Shown here: positions 23,000-31,896 of the stretch, piece by piece
How the letters are laid out: every line of letters begins with the position of its first letter
How positions within the stretch are numbered: position 1 is the stretch's first letter
NCBI RefSeq assembly: GCF_900105925.1
Contig: NZ_LT629791.1
Span: forward strand, 2,329,278-2,393,277
Length of the DNA: 64,000 bases
Direction of reading: 5' to 3'
Source of the DNA: Jiangella alkaliphila
GTDB lineage: Bacteria > Actinomycetota > Actinomycetes > Jiangellales > Jiangellaceae
Notes under the pieces: generated by a model
Database searches by the model: none
The model's input: only the letters and a program-made list of their open reading frames with translations
What the model was told of the DNA's origin: nothing
Position numbers and translations under genes: made by a program

Positions 23000-24226
23000 T
23001 CAGGACGTCGCCGAGCCCAGCATTCCGTGCGGGTCGATGACGTACTTGCGGGCCGCGCCGCGGTCGAACTCCATGTAGCCGTCCGGAGCCCGGTCCAGCG
23101 GGATGACCGTGGCGTTCACGTTCTTCGCGATCGGCGTCCGGTCGTGCAGGATCGCCTCCATCAGGTAGTTGTTGTACTTCATCACCGGGCACTGACCAGT
23201 CGTGAACGACAGCGACTTCGCCCAGCCCAGACCCAGCCTGATCGACAGCGAGCCGATCTTGGCCGCCGCGTCGCCGGCGCCCGGGTCGCCCGTCACGTAC
23301 AGCCCGGGGATGCCGACGGCGCCGCCGGCCCGGGTGACGTTCATGACGGTGTTGAGCACCGTCGCCGGCCGCTCAGCCTCGGCGTCGGCCCCGTGACCAC
23401 GGGCCTCGAACCCGACCGCGTCGACCGCGCAGTCGACCTCGGGCTCGCCCAGCAGCCCGGCGATCTGCTCCGCCGGGTCACCCTGCGACACGTCGATGGT
23501 CTCGCAGCCGAACGAGCGGGCCTGCGCCAGCCGCTCCGGCTGCAGGTCCGCGACGATGACGACGGACGCGCCGAGCAAGAACGCCGACGTCGCCGCGGCC
23601 AGCCCGACCGGCCCGGCGCCGGCGACGTACACCGACGTGCCCGGCTTCACCCCGGCCGTCACGCAGCCATGGAAGCCGGTCGGGAAGATGTCGGCCAGCA
23701 TCGCGAGGTCGAGGATCTTCGCCATCGCACGGTCGCGGTCGGGGAACTTCAGCAGGTTCCAGTCGGCGTACGGCGTCAGCACGTACTCGGCCTGCCCGCC
23801 GACCCAGCCGCCCATGTCGACGTACCCGTACGCCGAGCCCGGCCGGTCCGGGTTGACGTTCAGGCAGACGCCGGTCTTGCCCTCCTTGCAGTTGCGGCAC
23901 CGCCCGCAGGCGATGTTGAACGGTACGGAGACCAGGTCGCCGACCTTGATGAACTCGACGCCCGGCCCGGTCTCGACCACCTCGCCGGTGATCTCGTGTC
24001 CCAGGGCCAGGCCCTCGGGCGCCGTGGTGCGGCCGCGGACCATGTGCTGGTCGCTGCCGCAGATGTTGGTGGCGACGACCTTGAGGATCGCCGCGTGGTT
24101 CAGTTGACGGCCCACGTTCGCCGGGTTGACCCCGGGGCCGTCCTTGAGCTCGAAGGTCGGATAGTCGATGGACTCGACCTCGACGTGGCCGGGTCCGCGG
24201 TAGATGACTGCTCGGTTTCCAGGCAC
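23000..24226 (-). CDS. fdhA: Glutathione-independent formaldehyde dehydrogenase (zinc-type MDR)
   Basis: The 408-aa protein matches the Pseudomonas putida-type formaldehyde dehydrogenase (about 398 aa), which oxidises formaldehyde to formate with bound NAD and no glutathione or mycothiol. Catalytic zinc ligands are in NICGSDQHMV and GHEITGEV; the structural zinc site is the four-Cys stretch CGRCRNCKEGKTGVC; the cofactor loop is VAGAGPVGLAA. The extended loop after the first strand (PTFELKDGPGVNPANVGR) is specific to this subgroup. The GTG start has AGGAGGG upstream. It stands alone; it probably serves detoxification. Confidence 0.88.
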   Translation of the reverse strand: MPGNRAVIYRGPGHVEVESIDYPTFELKDGPGVNPANVGRQLNHAAILKVVATNICGSDQHMVRGRTTAPEGLALGHEITGEVVETGPGVEFIKVGDLVSVPFNIACGRCRNCKEGKTGVCLNVNPDRPGSAYGYVDMGGWVGGQAEYVLTPYADWNLLKFPDRDRAMAKILDLAMLADIFPTGFHGCVTAGVKPGTSVYVAGAGPVGLAAATSAFLLGASVVIVADLQPERLAQARSFGCETIDVSQGDPAEQIAGLLGEPEVDCAVDAVGFEARGHGADAEAERPATVLNTVMNVTRAGGAVGIPGLYVTGDPGAGDAAAKIGSLSIRLGLGWAKSLSFTTGQCPVMKYNNYLMEAILHDRTPIAKNVNATVIPLDRAPDGYMEFDRGAARKYVIDPHGMLGSATS

Positions 24227-24450
24227 GACCCTGCGTCCCTCCTGTGGGTACGGATGTGACGGAATTCGGCTGGCTCTCCCCGGCCACGGTGGCGGGGCCG
24301 TCCGAACTCGTCACCGTGCCCCCTGGGAGTCAGGGCGGACGGCACGGACGAGGCGGTCACCGTCGTAGCGGTGAGCGGTTCTCTCGCCCGGAATTCCACC
24401 GTAGACCCGGCCCCCGGGGTGCGGTCAATCGCGCCGGCCGGGTGGTGCGG

Positions 24451-25218
24451 TCAAGCGGCGGCGGCGTGGGCGGCGTCGGCGCGGATGGCGAGGGTGATCC
24501 GGCGGACCGCGCGGCTGGCCCGTTGCCGGGCGGCGGCCCAGCTGATGCCGGCGCGTTCGGCCGCGGCGGCGCCGCCCTCGAGACCGGGCGCGGGCGCGTA
24601 GATGTCCAGCAGCAGCTCGGCGTCGGCGGCGGTGATGGTGCCGGACTCGGCCGCCCACGCGAGCAGTTCGGAGAGGTCGATGTCGGCGTCCGGCTCCGGA
24701 TCGCTGACGAGGACGGCGGCCAGCGTGCCTGGCTCGGCCGGCGTCTCGGTCCGGCGGTGCGCCAGCTCGCGGCTGACCATCCCGAGCGTGTCCATCGCGA
24801 TGTTCGCCGCCACCTTCGTCGGGCGGCGCTCGGCCGGATAGGTCGCGATGACCGTCCACAGCGCGGCGACGGCGGTGTGCTCCAGGCTCTCGCGGCTGTC
24901 TCGGCCCGCGTGGCCGGCGGCGATCCGGATCGCCTTGCCGAGCATCAGCTGCAGCACCGTCCGCCCCGCCAGCGCGTCGCCGTCATGGGCCAGCCGCAGC
25001 AACGCGATCAGGACGGCGTCGGCGCGCTGCCGGCCGGCCGCGACCGCGGCCTCCACATCGCCGAGGTCCTGACAGCCGGTCAGCGCGGGCTCGGCCGCCG
25101 CCCAGCGTCCGACCGCGTCGGCCCTCCCGTCGGCGCTGAGCCGGTCCCACTCGTCGTTGAGCCGGCCGGCCACGCCGGTCCCGGTCTGTCGCCGCGCTCC
25201 CGTGATGGTGACGCCCAT
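24451..25218 (-). CDS. Sigma-70-region-4-like DNA-binding protein
   Basis: The 255-aa protein is largely helical. The C-terminus (about residues 200-245; LLLDIYAPAPGLEGGAAAAERAGISWAAARQRASRAVRRI) resembles sigma region 4 with a helix-turn-helix; a clear region 2 is not seen, so it may be a degenerate sigma factor or a stand-alone regulator. The ATG at 25218 is chosen over upstream frame because homology-like sequence and composition start there. Three tandem 12-bp repeats lie 24-59 bp upstream, and an IS3 element is inserted 94 bp upstream on the same strand, possibly changing its promoter. Confidence 0.6.
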   Translation of the reverse strand: MGVTITGARRQTGTGVAGRLNDEWDRLSADGRADAVGRWAAAEPALTGCQDLGDVEAAVAAGRQRADAVLIALLRLAHDGDALAGRTVLQLMLGKAIRIAAGHAGRDSRESLEHTAVAALWTVIATYPAERRPTKVAANIAMDTLGMVSRELAHRRTETPAEPGTLAAVLVSDPEPDADIDLSELLAWAAESGTITAADAELLLDIYAPAPGLEGGAAAAERAGISWAAARQRASRAVRRITLAIRADAAHAAAA

Positions 25219-25241
25219 GCGTCCAACGCTGGGCGGCGACC

Positions 25242-25277
25242 CTTGCCTGCGGACTTGCCCGCAAGCTTGCCCGCACG
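25242..25277. repeat. Three tandem 12-bp repeats upstream of the sigma-like gene
   Basis: Units CTTGCCTGCGGA, CTTGCCCGCAAG and CTTGCCCGCACG follow each other without gaps. The last junction creates the 10-bp palindrome GCAAGCTTGC (25261-25270). Position just before the start suggests operators for autoregulation. Confidence 0.6.
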
Positions 25278-25339
25278 TTCCTGACCAGTGGGGCAAGTGG
25301 GCTGCCCCGAGCTTTCCGGACCGCTTCGTTTGCGGTCTC

Positions 25340-26248
25340 TTATGCTGCGAGCTGGCCATTCAGGTGTTCGTTGCGGACTTCGTGCGGGGTCCGGTAGCCG
25401 AGCCCTGAATGGATTCGTCTGCGATTGTAGAAGAGTTCGATGTAGTTCGCAACATCCTCGCGGGCTTTCTTCCGTGTCGGGTACACGGTGCGGTAGACGC
25501 GCTCGACCTTCAACATGGAATTGAACGATTCGGCCAGAGCGTTGTCGTAGCAAATGCCGGTCCTGCCGAGCGAAGCGCGCATCCCGAGCTGCTTGATCTT
25601 CGCTGAGAAGTCAGTCGATGTGTACTGCGTCCCGCGATCTGAGTGAAGGATGCAGCGGTCGGCGAGATCGTGATTCCTGGCGGCCATGTCGAGCGCGTCG
25701 GTGACGAGTTCGGTGCGCATGTGGTCGGCGAGTGCGTACCCGATGACTTCTTTGTTGAAGCAGTCGATCACGGTCGCCAGGTACAGCCATCCCTCCCAGG
25801 TGTGGATGTAGGTGATGTCGCCGACCAGCTTCGTTCCCGGCGCGTCGGCGGTGAAGTCGCGGCGCACCAGGTCTGGGGTGGCCGGCCGGTCGTCGCCCTG
25901 GATAGTGGTGATCTTGTACGGGCGCGGCTGGCACGGCACCAGGCCCAGCTCACGCATCAGGTCACGGACCAGCTCGGGCCCGGCCTGCTCGCCGCCGCGG
26001 AGCAGCTCGGCGTGGATGCGCCGGTACCCGTAGGTGCGGTCGTTGTGGTCGAACAACGCCTCGATCTTGAGCTTCAACTCCTCACGCCGCCGCGTGGTCG
26101 CCGACGGTGGCCGGTCCCGCCAGTCGTAGTAGCCGGACCTGGACACACCCAGCCAGGTGAACATCTGCTTGAGAGACGGAGCGTCGTTGACATTGTCGGC
26201 GCTATTGTGCGCGTACTCGGCGGCGATGAACTCGTACTTCTCGCTCAC
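25340..26248 (-). CDS. IS3-family transposase OrfB (DDE catalytic domain)
   Basis: The 302-aa protein has the HTH_21 region and the rve integrase fold with the complete DDE triad: D144 (VGDITYIHTW), D204 (LHSDRGTQY) and E240 (ALAESFNSMLK), a canonical DD(35)E spacing, followed by the K/R residue of the IS3 family. The GTG start overlaps the OrfA stop (GTGA, 26245-26248). The fused OrfAB transposase would be made by -1 frameshifting at the A6G run (minus strand, 26283-26277), since the OrfB frame is open upstream in the -1 register and reads KK-SCRVLREG across it. Confidence 0.92.
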   Translation of the reverse strand: MSEKYEFIAAEYAHNSADNVNDAPSLKQMFTWLGVSRSGYYDWRDRPPSATTRRREELKLKIEALFDHNDRTYGYRRIHAELLRGGEQAGPELVRDLMRELGLVPCQPRPYKITTIQGDDRPATPDLVRRDFTADAPGTKLVGDITYIHTWEGWLYLATVIDCFNKEVIGYALADHMRTELVTDALDMAARNHDLADRCILHSDRGTQYTSTDFSAKIKQLGMRASLGRTGICYDNALAESFNSMLKVERVYRTVYPTRKKAREDVANYIELFYNRRRIHSGLGYRTPHEVRNEHLNGQLAA

Positions 26249-26541
26249 CGCTGCTCCTTCGCGAAGTACGCGGCAGCTTTTTTCAGGAACGCGAGCTCCA
26301 TCTCCTGGTCTCGCGTCCGCCGTCGCAGTTCGGCCAACTCCGCACGTTCGGACAACCCCAGCGGCGGCTCGTCGCCGACGTGGTCCTCTCGGTACTTCTT
26401 CACCCAATTGCCGAGAGTGGTCTCACCCACGCCGATCTCACGCGCCACATCGGCAATACGACGGTCATTCTCGACCACCAGTCGAGCAGCCTCTTCGCGG
26501 AACTCAGGCGTGAATGTTGCCTTCTTCCTCGCCACGAACAC
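26245..26541 (-). CDS. IS3-family OrfA (HTH protein)
   Basis: The 98-aa protein has a helix-turn-helix of the HTH_Tnp_1 type (FTPEFREEAARLVVEND, then DVAREIGVGETTLGNWVKKY) and a C-terminal leucine-zipper-like helix (ERAELAELRRRTRDQEMELAFL) used to dimerise. It binds the IS ends and, alone, usually limits transposition. CTG AAA AAA GCT near the 3' end is the probable slip site for the OrfAB fusion. Confidence 0.92.
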   Translation of the reverse strand: MFVARKKATFTPEFREEAARLVVENDRRIADVAREIGVGETTLGNWVKKYREDHVGDEPPLGLSERAELAELRRRTRDQEMELAFLKKAAAYFAKEQR

Positions 26542-26586
26542 TTCTCCTTTCCGGATCGGACCTTATGAGGTCCGCAGTCCGGAAAG

Positions 26587-26915
26587 TGGGAGGCACGCCA
26601 CAAGGGTTGCCGGGGGGTGCCTAGTTGGGGGAGTGTGGCGACGGTCCTCACTCGCGTGGGGAGTACCTCACTCGCGTGGGGACCGGATGGTGGCCGGTTC
26701 GGCGCCGGGTGTGGTCGTTTGGCGGGTGAGGTGCCTCGGTGGCGGGTGAGGTCACACTATCCGCCGGTTCTTTGAGCATCCGGCGGCCGGGACGACGATG
26801 ACCTAGATCGGGCTGTGCCCGGTTCTTCCCCGTCCCCCTGATAACTGCGGCCTAAAGAGAATGGGCAGCAGGGGGACGCCCAACTCGGCAAACCCCCGTC
26901 CCACGAACGGGTCGG
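26587..26915. other. Intergenic region with CCTCACYCGC boxes and an inverted repeat
   Basis: No gene is seen. Two direct copies of a 17-bp box (26646-26662 and 26666-26682) and two inverted shorter copies, GGCGGGTGAGGT (26721-26732 and 26741-26752), each pair with a 20-bp period, form a symmetric cluster. Beyond it is GTCCCCCTG-N28-CAGGGGGAC (26832-26877), which may serve as terminator for the APS-kinase-like gene ending at 26916 on the minus strand. Confidence 0.5.
26646..26752. repeat. Four-box repeat cluster (two direct, two inverted)
   Basis: The core CCTCACTCGCG occurs at 26646 and 26666; its near-complement GGCGGGTGAGG occurs at 26721 and 26741. The 20-bp period puts each pair about two helical turns apart, as in operator or iteron arrays. 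Confidence 0.55.
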
Positions 26916-28208
26916 TCAGAGCCGTCCACCTTGGTCGAGCAGGGTGATGACGGTGTCGCGTGCCGCGGTGACCGACAGGCCGGTGGTGTCGAGGACGAGG
27001 TCGGCGTCGTCGGGTTCTTCGTACGGGCTGGAGATGCCGGTGAACTCCGCGATCTCGCCGGCCCGGGCGCGCGCGTAGAGGCCCTTGCGGTCGCGCCGCT
27101 CGCACTCCGCCAGCGGGGTGGCGACGTGGATCAGCAGGAAGTCGCCGTGGGCTTCGGCCAGCGCCCTGACCCGCGCCCGGGTGGCGGCGAACGGGGCGAT
27201 CGGCGCGCATACCGCCACGCCGCCGTGCTTGGCGATCTCGGCCGCGACGAACCCGATGCGCTCGACGTTGCGGTCGCGGTCCTCCTTGGAGAACCCGAGC
27301 CCGGCGGACAGGCTGCGCCGGACGACGTCGCCGTCGAGGAGGGTGACGGTGCGGGTGCCGATCTCGGCGATGCGGTCGGTGACCGCCCGCGCGATCGTCG
27401 ACTTGCCCGACCCGGACAGCCCGGTGAACAACAGCACCAGCCCGCGCTCGTGCGGCAGCGGCCGCCACCGGCGCCACGCGTGCCGGCTCGCCGACGGCCA
27501 GTCGGCCGGCTCGGCCGCGGTGCCGTCGAGCCAGTGCTGTAGCGCCTCCGCGGACGGCGGGGTGGCCGGCACGACGAGCGTGCCGCCGTAGGCGACGGCG
27601 ATGCGCTCGGCCAGCTCGTCGTCGCGGTCGTCGCCGTACTGCGGGGCCGGGACGACGATCAGCTCGGACCGGCGGCCGTCGCGGCGCAGCCGGTCGCGCA
27701 GCGTCAGCGTCGCGGAGATGACGTCGGCCGCGTCGGGTCCCGGGACGGAGCGCGGCCCGTCCAGCACGATCAGCAGCACCGGCTGCCCCGCCTTGACCGT
27801 GGCCGCCTCTAGCGTGCGCAGGTCGACCGGGTCGCGGGTCACGACGGCCGCGGCGTTGGGCAGCTTCATCCGCCCGGGCGCGCGCCGCAGTGCCGCATAC
27901 GCCCCGCGCGGCTCGTCGTCGGCGACGGGCGCAGCGCGGCGAACCGTCCCCTTCACCGTCAGCCGGCGCTTGCGGGTGATCGCGGACTCGACGGTGACGA
28001 CGGCGACTGGCGCCCCCTCGGCGTCGGTGAGGGTCAGCTCGGTGCCCGGCGCGGGCTTCTTGCCGGGCAGCGGATCGAGCTCGACGGCGACCGCGGGCGG
28101 CGGCGCGGCGGAGCCGGGCACGGCGATGCCCAGCAGCGCGAGCTCGAGGGTGGTGAGGGTGATCGGATCGGGGGTCAGAGCAGGACCGGGGGTCGATTCG
28201 GCGGCCAC
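26916..28208 (-). CDS. APS-kinase (CysC) domain protein with degenerate ATP-sulfurylase-like N-terminus
   Basis: The 430-aa protein has a C-terminal adenylylsulfate kinase domain (about 252-430): P-loop TGLSGSGKST (262-271), LLDGDVVRRSLSAGLGFS, the DRDRNVERIGFVA motif and the FTGISSPYEEP segment that binds APS. This activity phosphorylates APS to PAPS. Residues about 15-240 resemble the PUA-like and catalytic parts of ATP sulfurylase, but the nucleotide-binding RNPxHxxH motif is not visible, so that half is probably inactive or has changed role. No other sulfate-assimilation gene is adjacent. The gene is transcribed away from the NAD(P)-binding gene's stop with a 44-bp gap, possibly in one unit with it. 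Confidence 0.78.
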   Translation of the reverse strand: MAAESTPGPALTPDPITLTTLELALLGIAVPGSAAPPPAVAVELDPLPGKKPAPGTELTLTDAEGAPVAVVTVESAITRKRRLTVKGTVRRAAPVADDEPRGAYAALRRAPGRMKLPNAAAVVTRDPVDLRTLEAATVKAGQPVLLIVLDGPRSVPGPDAADVISATLTLRDRLRRDGRRSELIVVPAPQYGDDRDDELAERIAVAYGGTLVVPATPPSAEALQHWLDGTAAEPADWPSASRHAWRRWRPLPHERGLVLLFTGLSGSGKSTIARAVTDRIAEIGTRTVTLLDGDVVRRSLSAGLGFSKEDRDRNVERIGFVAAEIAKHGGVAVCAPIAPFAATRARVRALAEAHGDFLLIHVATPLAECERRDRKGLYARARAGEIAEFTGISSPYEEPDDADLVLDTTGLSVTAARDTVITLLDQGGRL

Positions 28209-28252
28209 GGCGCCCAGCTTAGGGCCGCCGGCGGCCCGAGCCGGAACCCGTC

Positions 28253-28909
28253 TCAGACCGCCAGCGACCGCACCGCGTCGCCGACCGGGACGTCGCCGCC
28301 GACCAGCTCCAGCGTGAGCCGCGCGGTGCCCGGCTCGTCCAGCATCGCCAGCAGCACGGCCGCGACGTCGTCGCGGGTGACCCGGCCCCGCGGGACCGAC
28401 GGCGCCAGCGTCACGCGCCCGGTCCCGGCGTCGTTGGTCAGGCCGCCGGGACGCAGCACCGTCCAGTCGAGGTCGCGGCGGCGCAGGTCGGCCTCGCTGT
28501 CGCCCTTGGCCTTCAGGTAGACCTGGAAGGCGTCGTCCGGGTCAGTGGGCGGCTGCGTGGTCGCGTTGATGGACGACACCAGCAGGTAGCGGCGCACCCC
28601 GGCCAGCTCGGCGGCGTCGGCCAGCAGCGCGGCCGCGCCTCGGTCGACGGTGTCCTTGCGGGCCGGGCCGCTGCCCGGGCCGGCGCCGGCCGCGAACACG
28701 ACGGCGTCGGCGCCGCGGATCTCGTCGGCCAGCTCCTCCGCCGTCGCCCGCTCCAGGTCGATGACGACCGCCGTCGCGCCGGCCGACGCGAGGTCGCCGG
28801 CTTGGTCGGGGTTGCGGATGAGGCCCACCGCGCTGTCGCCGCGCAAAGTGAGCAGTCGTTCCAGCCGAAGTGCGATCTGACCGTGCCCGCCAGCGATGAC
28901 CACCTGCAT
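28253..28909 (-). CDS. NAD(P)-binding atypical SDR (NmrA/YwnB-like)
   Basis: The 218-aa protein begins with a Rossmann glycine motif (VVIAGGHGQIALRLERLL), then DLERATAEEL and VVFAAGAGPG, and has SSINATTQ and YLKAKGDSEADL in place of the classical SDR active site. Such proteins are often redox sensors or flavin/quinone-linked reductases. The start at 28909 lies 7 nt after TAACGT, so it may be leaderless. It is divergent from tdh with the perfect 28-bp inverted repeat in between. Confidence 0.82.
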   Translation of the reverse strand: MQVVIAGGHGQIALRLERLLTLRGDSAVGLIRNPDQAGDLASAGATAVVIDLERATAEELADEIRGADAVVFAAGAGPGSGPARKDTVDRGAAALLADAAELAGVRRYLLVSSINATTQPPTDPDDAFQVYLKAKGDSEADLRRRDLDWTVLRPGGLTNDAGTGRVTLAPSVPRGRVTRDDVAAVLLAMLDEPGTARLTLELVGGDVPVGDAVRSLAV

Positions 28910-28959
28910 TCGGCGTACGTTAGCCGACCTCGTCGCCCGGGGGGACGTTGTCCGGGGCG

Positions 28960-29033
28960 CTTTGCAATGAGCACCTATACGCACCACCCCGCCCGGTGGT
29001 GGGCAGTGGTGCGTATAGGTGCTCATTGCAAAG
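28960..29033. repeat. Perfect 28-bp inverted repeat (large cruciform/hairpin element)
   Basis: Left arm 28960-28987 and right arm 29006-29033 are exactly complementary over 28 bp around an 18-nt centre; the arms contain GCAATGAGCACCTATACGC and are less GC-rich than the flanks. After a small bulge CCC/GGG can extend the stem. It lies in the 208-bp divergent promoter region of the NAD(P)-binding gene and tdh, so it is not a normal terminator. Confidence 0.9.
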
Positions 29034-29117
29034 GGTGGTCGAAGAGCTCTCCGACCAGCGGCGTTGTGGCCGACGCGGGGTGGGGACGCCGCCGGGCGGT
29101 GCGTTACGCTCGCGCGA

Positions 29118-30149
29118 GTGAGAGCACTGGTCAAGGCCGGACCCGGCGCCGGGCTGGAGCTGACGGACGTCGCGATGCCCGTGGCCGGGGCGGGCGAGGC
29201 GCTGGTCCGCGTCCTGCGCACCGGCATCTGCGGCACCGACCTGCACATCGTGAACTGGGACCCGTGGGCGCAGGCGAACATCCGCCCGCCGCTGGTCGTC
29301 GGGCACGAATTCGTCGGCGAGGTGGTCGAGGTCGGGCCGGGCAGCCGCGGCGTGCAGGTGGGCGACCTCGTCAGCGGCGAGGGTCACATCGTGTGCGAGC
29401 GGTGCCGGCACTGCCGGGCCGGCCAGCGGCACCTGTGCCCGAACACCGAGGGCATCGGCGTGCACCGCGACGGCGCGTTCGCGGAGTTCATCGTCATGCC
29501 GGCCGGCAACCTGTGGCGGCACCCCGACGGCATCGACCTCGACGCCGCCGCGATCTTCGACCCGTTCGGCAACGCCGTCCACACCGCGCTGAAGTTCCCG
29601 GTCCATGGTGAGGACGTGCTGGTGGCCGGCGCCGGGCCGATCGGCATCATGGCCGCGCTGGTCGCCAAGCACGCCGGCGCGCGCAACGTCGTCATCACCG
29701 ACGTCAACCCCTACCGCCTCCAGCTGGCCGACCGCCTGGGCGCCGGCACCTCCGTCGACGTCCGCAGCACGTCGCTCGAAGAGGTCCGCCAGCAGCTCGG
29801 CATGGCCGAGGGGTTCGACGTCGGCATGGAGATGTCCGGCGACCCGACGGCGCTGCACGACATGATCGAGTCGATGGCCAACGGCGGGCGCATCGCCATG
29901 CTCGGCCTGCCGTCGAAGGAGAGCAGCGTCGACTGGTCCCGCATCGTGCTGCGGATGCTCACCATCAGTGGCATCTACGGCCGCGAGATGTACGAGACGT
30001 GGTACCAGGCGTCCGTCCTGGTCGCTGCCGGCGTCGACATCGCCCGCGTCGTCACGCACCGGTTCGCCAGCACCGAGCACGAGGCGGCGTTCGAGGCGGC
30101 GGCCAGCGGGCACAGTGGCAAGGTCATCATCGAGTGGGCGCAGCGGTAA
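29118..30149 (+). CDS. tdh: L-threonine 3-dehydrogenase
   Basis: The 343-aa zinc-type MDR enzyme has the length of E. coli Tdh (341). Catalytic zinc ligands are in [13 protein letters not shown] and GHEFVGEV; the structural zinc site is [15 protein letters not shown]; the cofactor loop is [12 protein letters not shown], with [12 protein letters not shown] as in Tdh. It oxidises threonine to 2-amino-3-ketobutyrate with NAD. The next gene, kbl, completes the pathway to glycine and acetyl-CoA, which settles the assignment. The GTG at 29118 lies 7 nt after TACGCT, suggesting a leaderless mRNA. Confidence 0.93.
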   Translation: MRALVKAGPGAGLELTDVAMPVAGAGEALVRVLRTGICGTDLHIVNWDPWAQANIRPPLVVGHEFVGEVVEVGPGSRGVQVGDLVSGEGHIVCERCRHCRAGQRHLCPNTEGIGVHRDGAFAEFIVMPAGNLWRHPDGIDLDAAAIFDPFGNAVHTALKFPVHGEDVLVAGAGPIGIMAALVAKHAGARNVVITDVNPYRLQLADRLGAGTSVDVRSTSLEEVRQQLGMAEGFDVGMEMSGDPTALHDMIESMANGGRIAMLGLPSKESSVDWSRIVLRMLTISGIYGREMYETWYQASVLVAAGVDIARVVTHRFASTEHEAAFEAAASGHSGKVIIEWAQR

Positions 30150-30163
30150 CCAGGGAGGACGCG

Positions 30164-31345
<1,182 letters not shown>

Positions 31346-31355
31346 GCGAGCGGTG

Positions 31356-31811
31356 TCAGGGGCGAGCGCCCGGACCCTCCACGACGTCGACCTCGTCGCC
31401 GTGCAGGAGCTCGCCGCAGTGTGAGCAGCGGATCTCCGCGTGGACGTGCTCCCCGCAGGCTCGGTGCCGCAGCAGCACCGGCGGTCCGGCCTCGCCCGCG
31501 GTCCAGCGGTCGCCCCAGGCGCTGATCGCCATCAGCACCTCGGTCAGCTCCAGCCCCTTCGCCGTCAACCCGTACTCGTAGCGCGGCGGGCGCTCTGAGT
31601 ACTGCCGCCGTTCCAGCACACCGTGCCCGACCAGCCAGGCCAGCCGCTCCGTCAGCACCTTCCGTGAGATGCCGAGGTCGCGCTGCAGCTCGTCGAAGCG
31701 GACGATCCCGGTCCACACGTCCCGGATGATCAGCGGCGACCAGGGCTCGCCCGCGACATCGAGCGTCCGCGCGATCGAACAGGCCATGTCGCCGAAGTCG
31801 GTCCGCTGCAT
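31356..31811 (-). CDS. HxlR-family transcriptional regulator
   Basis: The 151-aa protein has the HxlR winged helix: CSIARTLDVAGEPWSPLIIRDVWTG, FDELQRDLGISRKVLTERLAWL and the wing RPPRYEYGLTAKG. The extended C-terminus has a CxxC pair (IRCSHCGELL) plus another Cys, a likely small zinc or redox site. HxlR proteins respond to aldehydes, quinones or oxidants. It is divergent from the oxidoreductase at 31897; direct repeats in the 85-bp gap match the way HxlR binds DNA. Confidence 0.88.
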   Translation of the reverse strand: MQRTDFGDMACSIARTLDVAGEPWSPLIIRDVWTGIVRFDELQRDLGISRKVLTERLAWLVGHGVLERRQYSERPPRYEYGLTAKGLELTEVLMAISAWGDRWTAGEAGPPVLLRHRACGEHVHAEIRCSHCGELLHGDEVDVVEGPGARP

Positions 31812-31834
31812 CCCGCCGCCTCCTCAGTCAGTTG

Positions 31835-31884
31835 CTTGAAGGAACTTACTACGTTAGCGTGCGTTCCCTCAAGGAACTCACTAC
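31835..31884. promoter_or_regulatory. Direct-repeat operator for HxlR
   Basis: CTTGAAGGAACTTACTAC (31835-31852) and CCTCAAGGAACTCACTAC (31867-31884) match at 15 of 18 positions, 32 bp apart (about three helical turns). Bacillus HxlR also binds two direct repeats. Confidence 0.65.
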
Positions 31885-31896
31885 CGAGGAGGCGCC

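Larger units (their letters stand above)
25312..26586 (-). mobile_element. IS3-family insertion sequence, about 1275 bp
   Basis: The element is bounded by CTTTCCGGAC (25312-25321) and its inverted copy (26577-26586), with weaker imperfect matching further inside. It carries orfA and orfB with an A6G slippery run, the normal IS3 layout, and both reading frames are intact, so it could be active. A hairpin CGGACC-N6-GGTCCG lies just inside the right end. No clear 3-4 bp target duplication is seen directly outside the repeats. The GC content is lower than that of the flanks. Confidence 0.8.

Noticed and set aside
25312-26586. Target-site duplication of the IS3 element
   Set aside because: The three to five bases directly outside the two inverted repeats do not match, so no duplication is claimed; the ends may be a few bases off or flanks rearranged.
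26646-26682. The two 17-bp CCTCACTCGCG repeats as a mini CRISPR array
   Set aside because: The gap between copies is only 3-4 bp, there is no spacer of 30-35 bp and no cas gene in the window.
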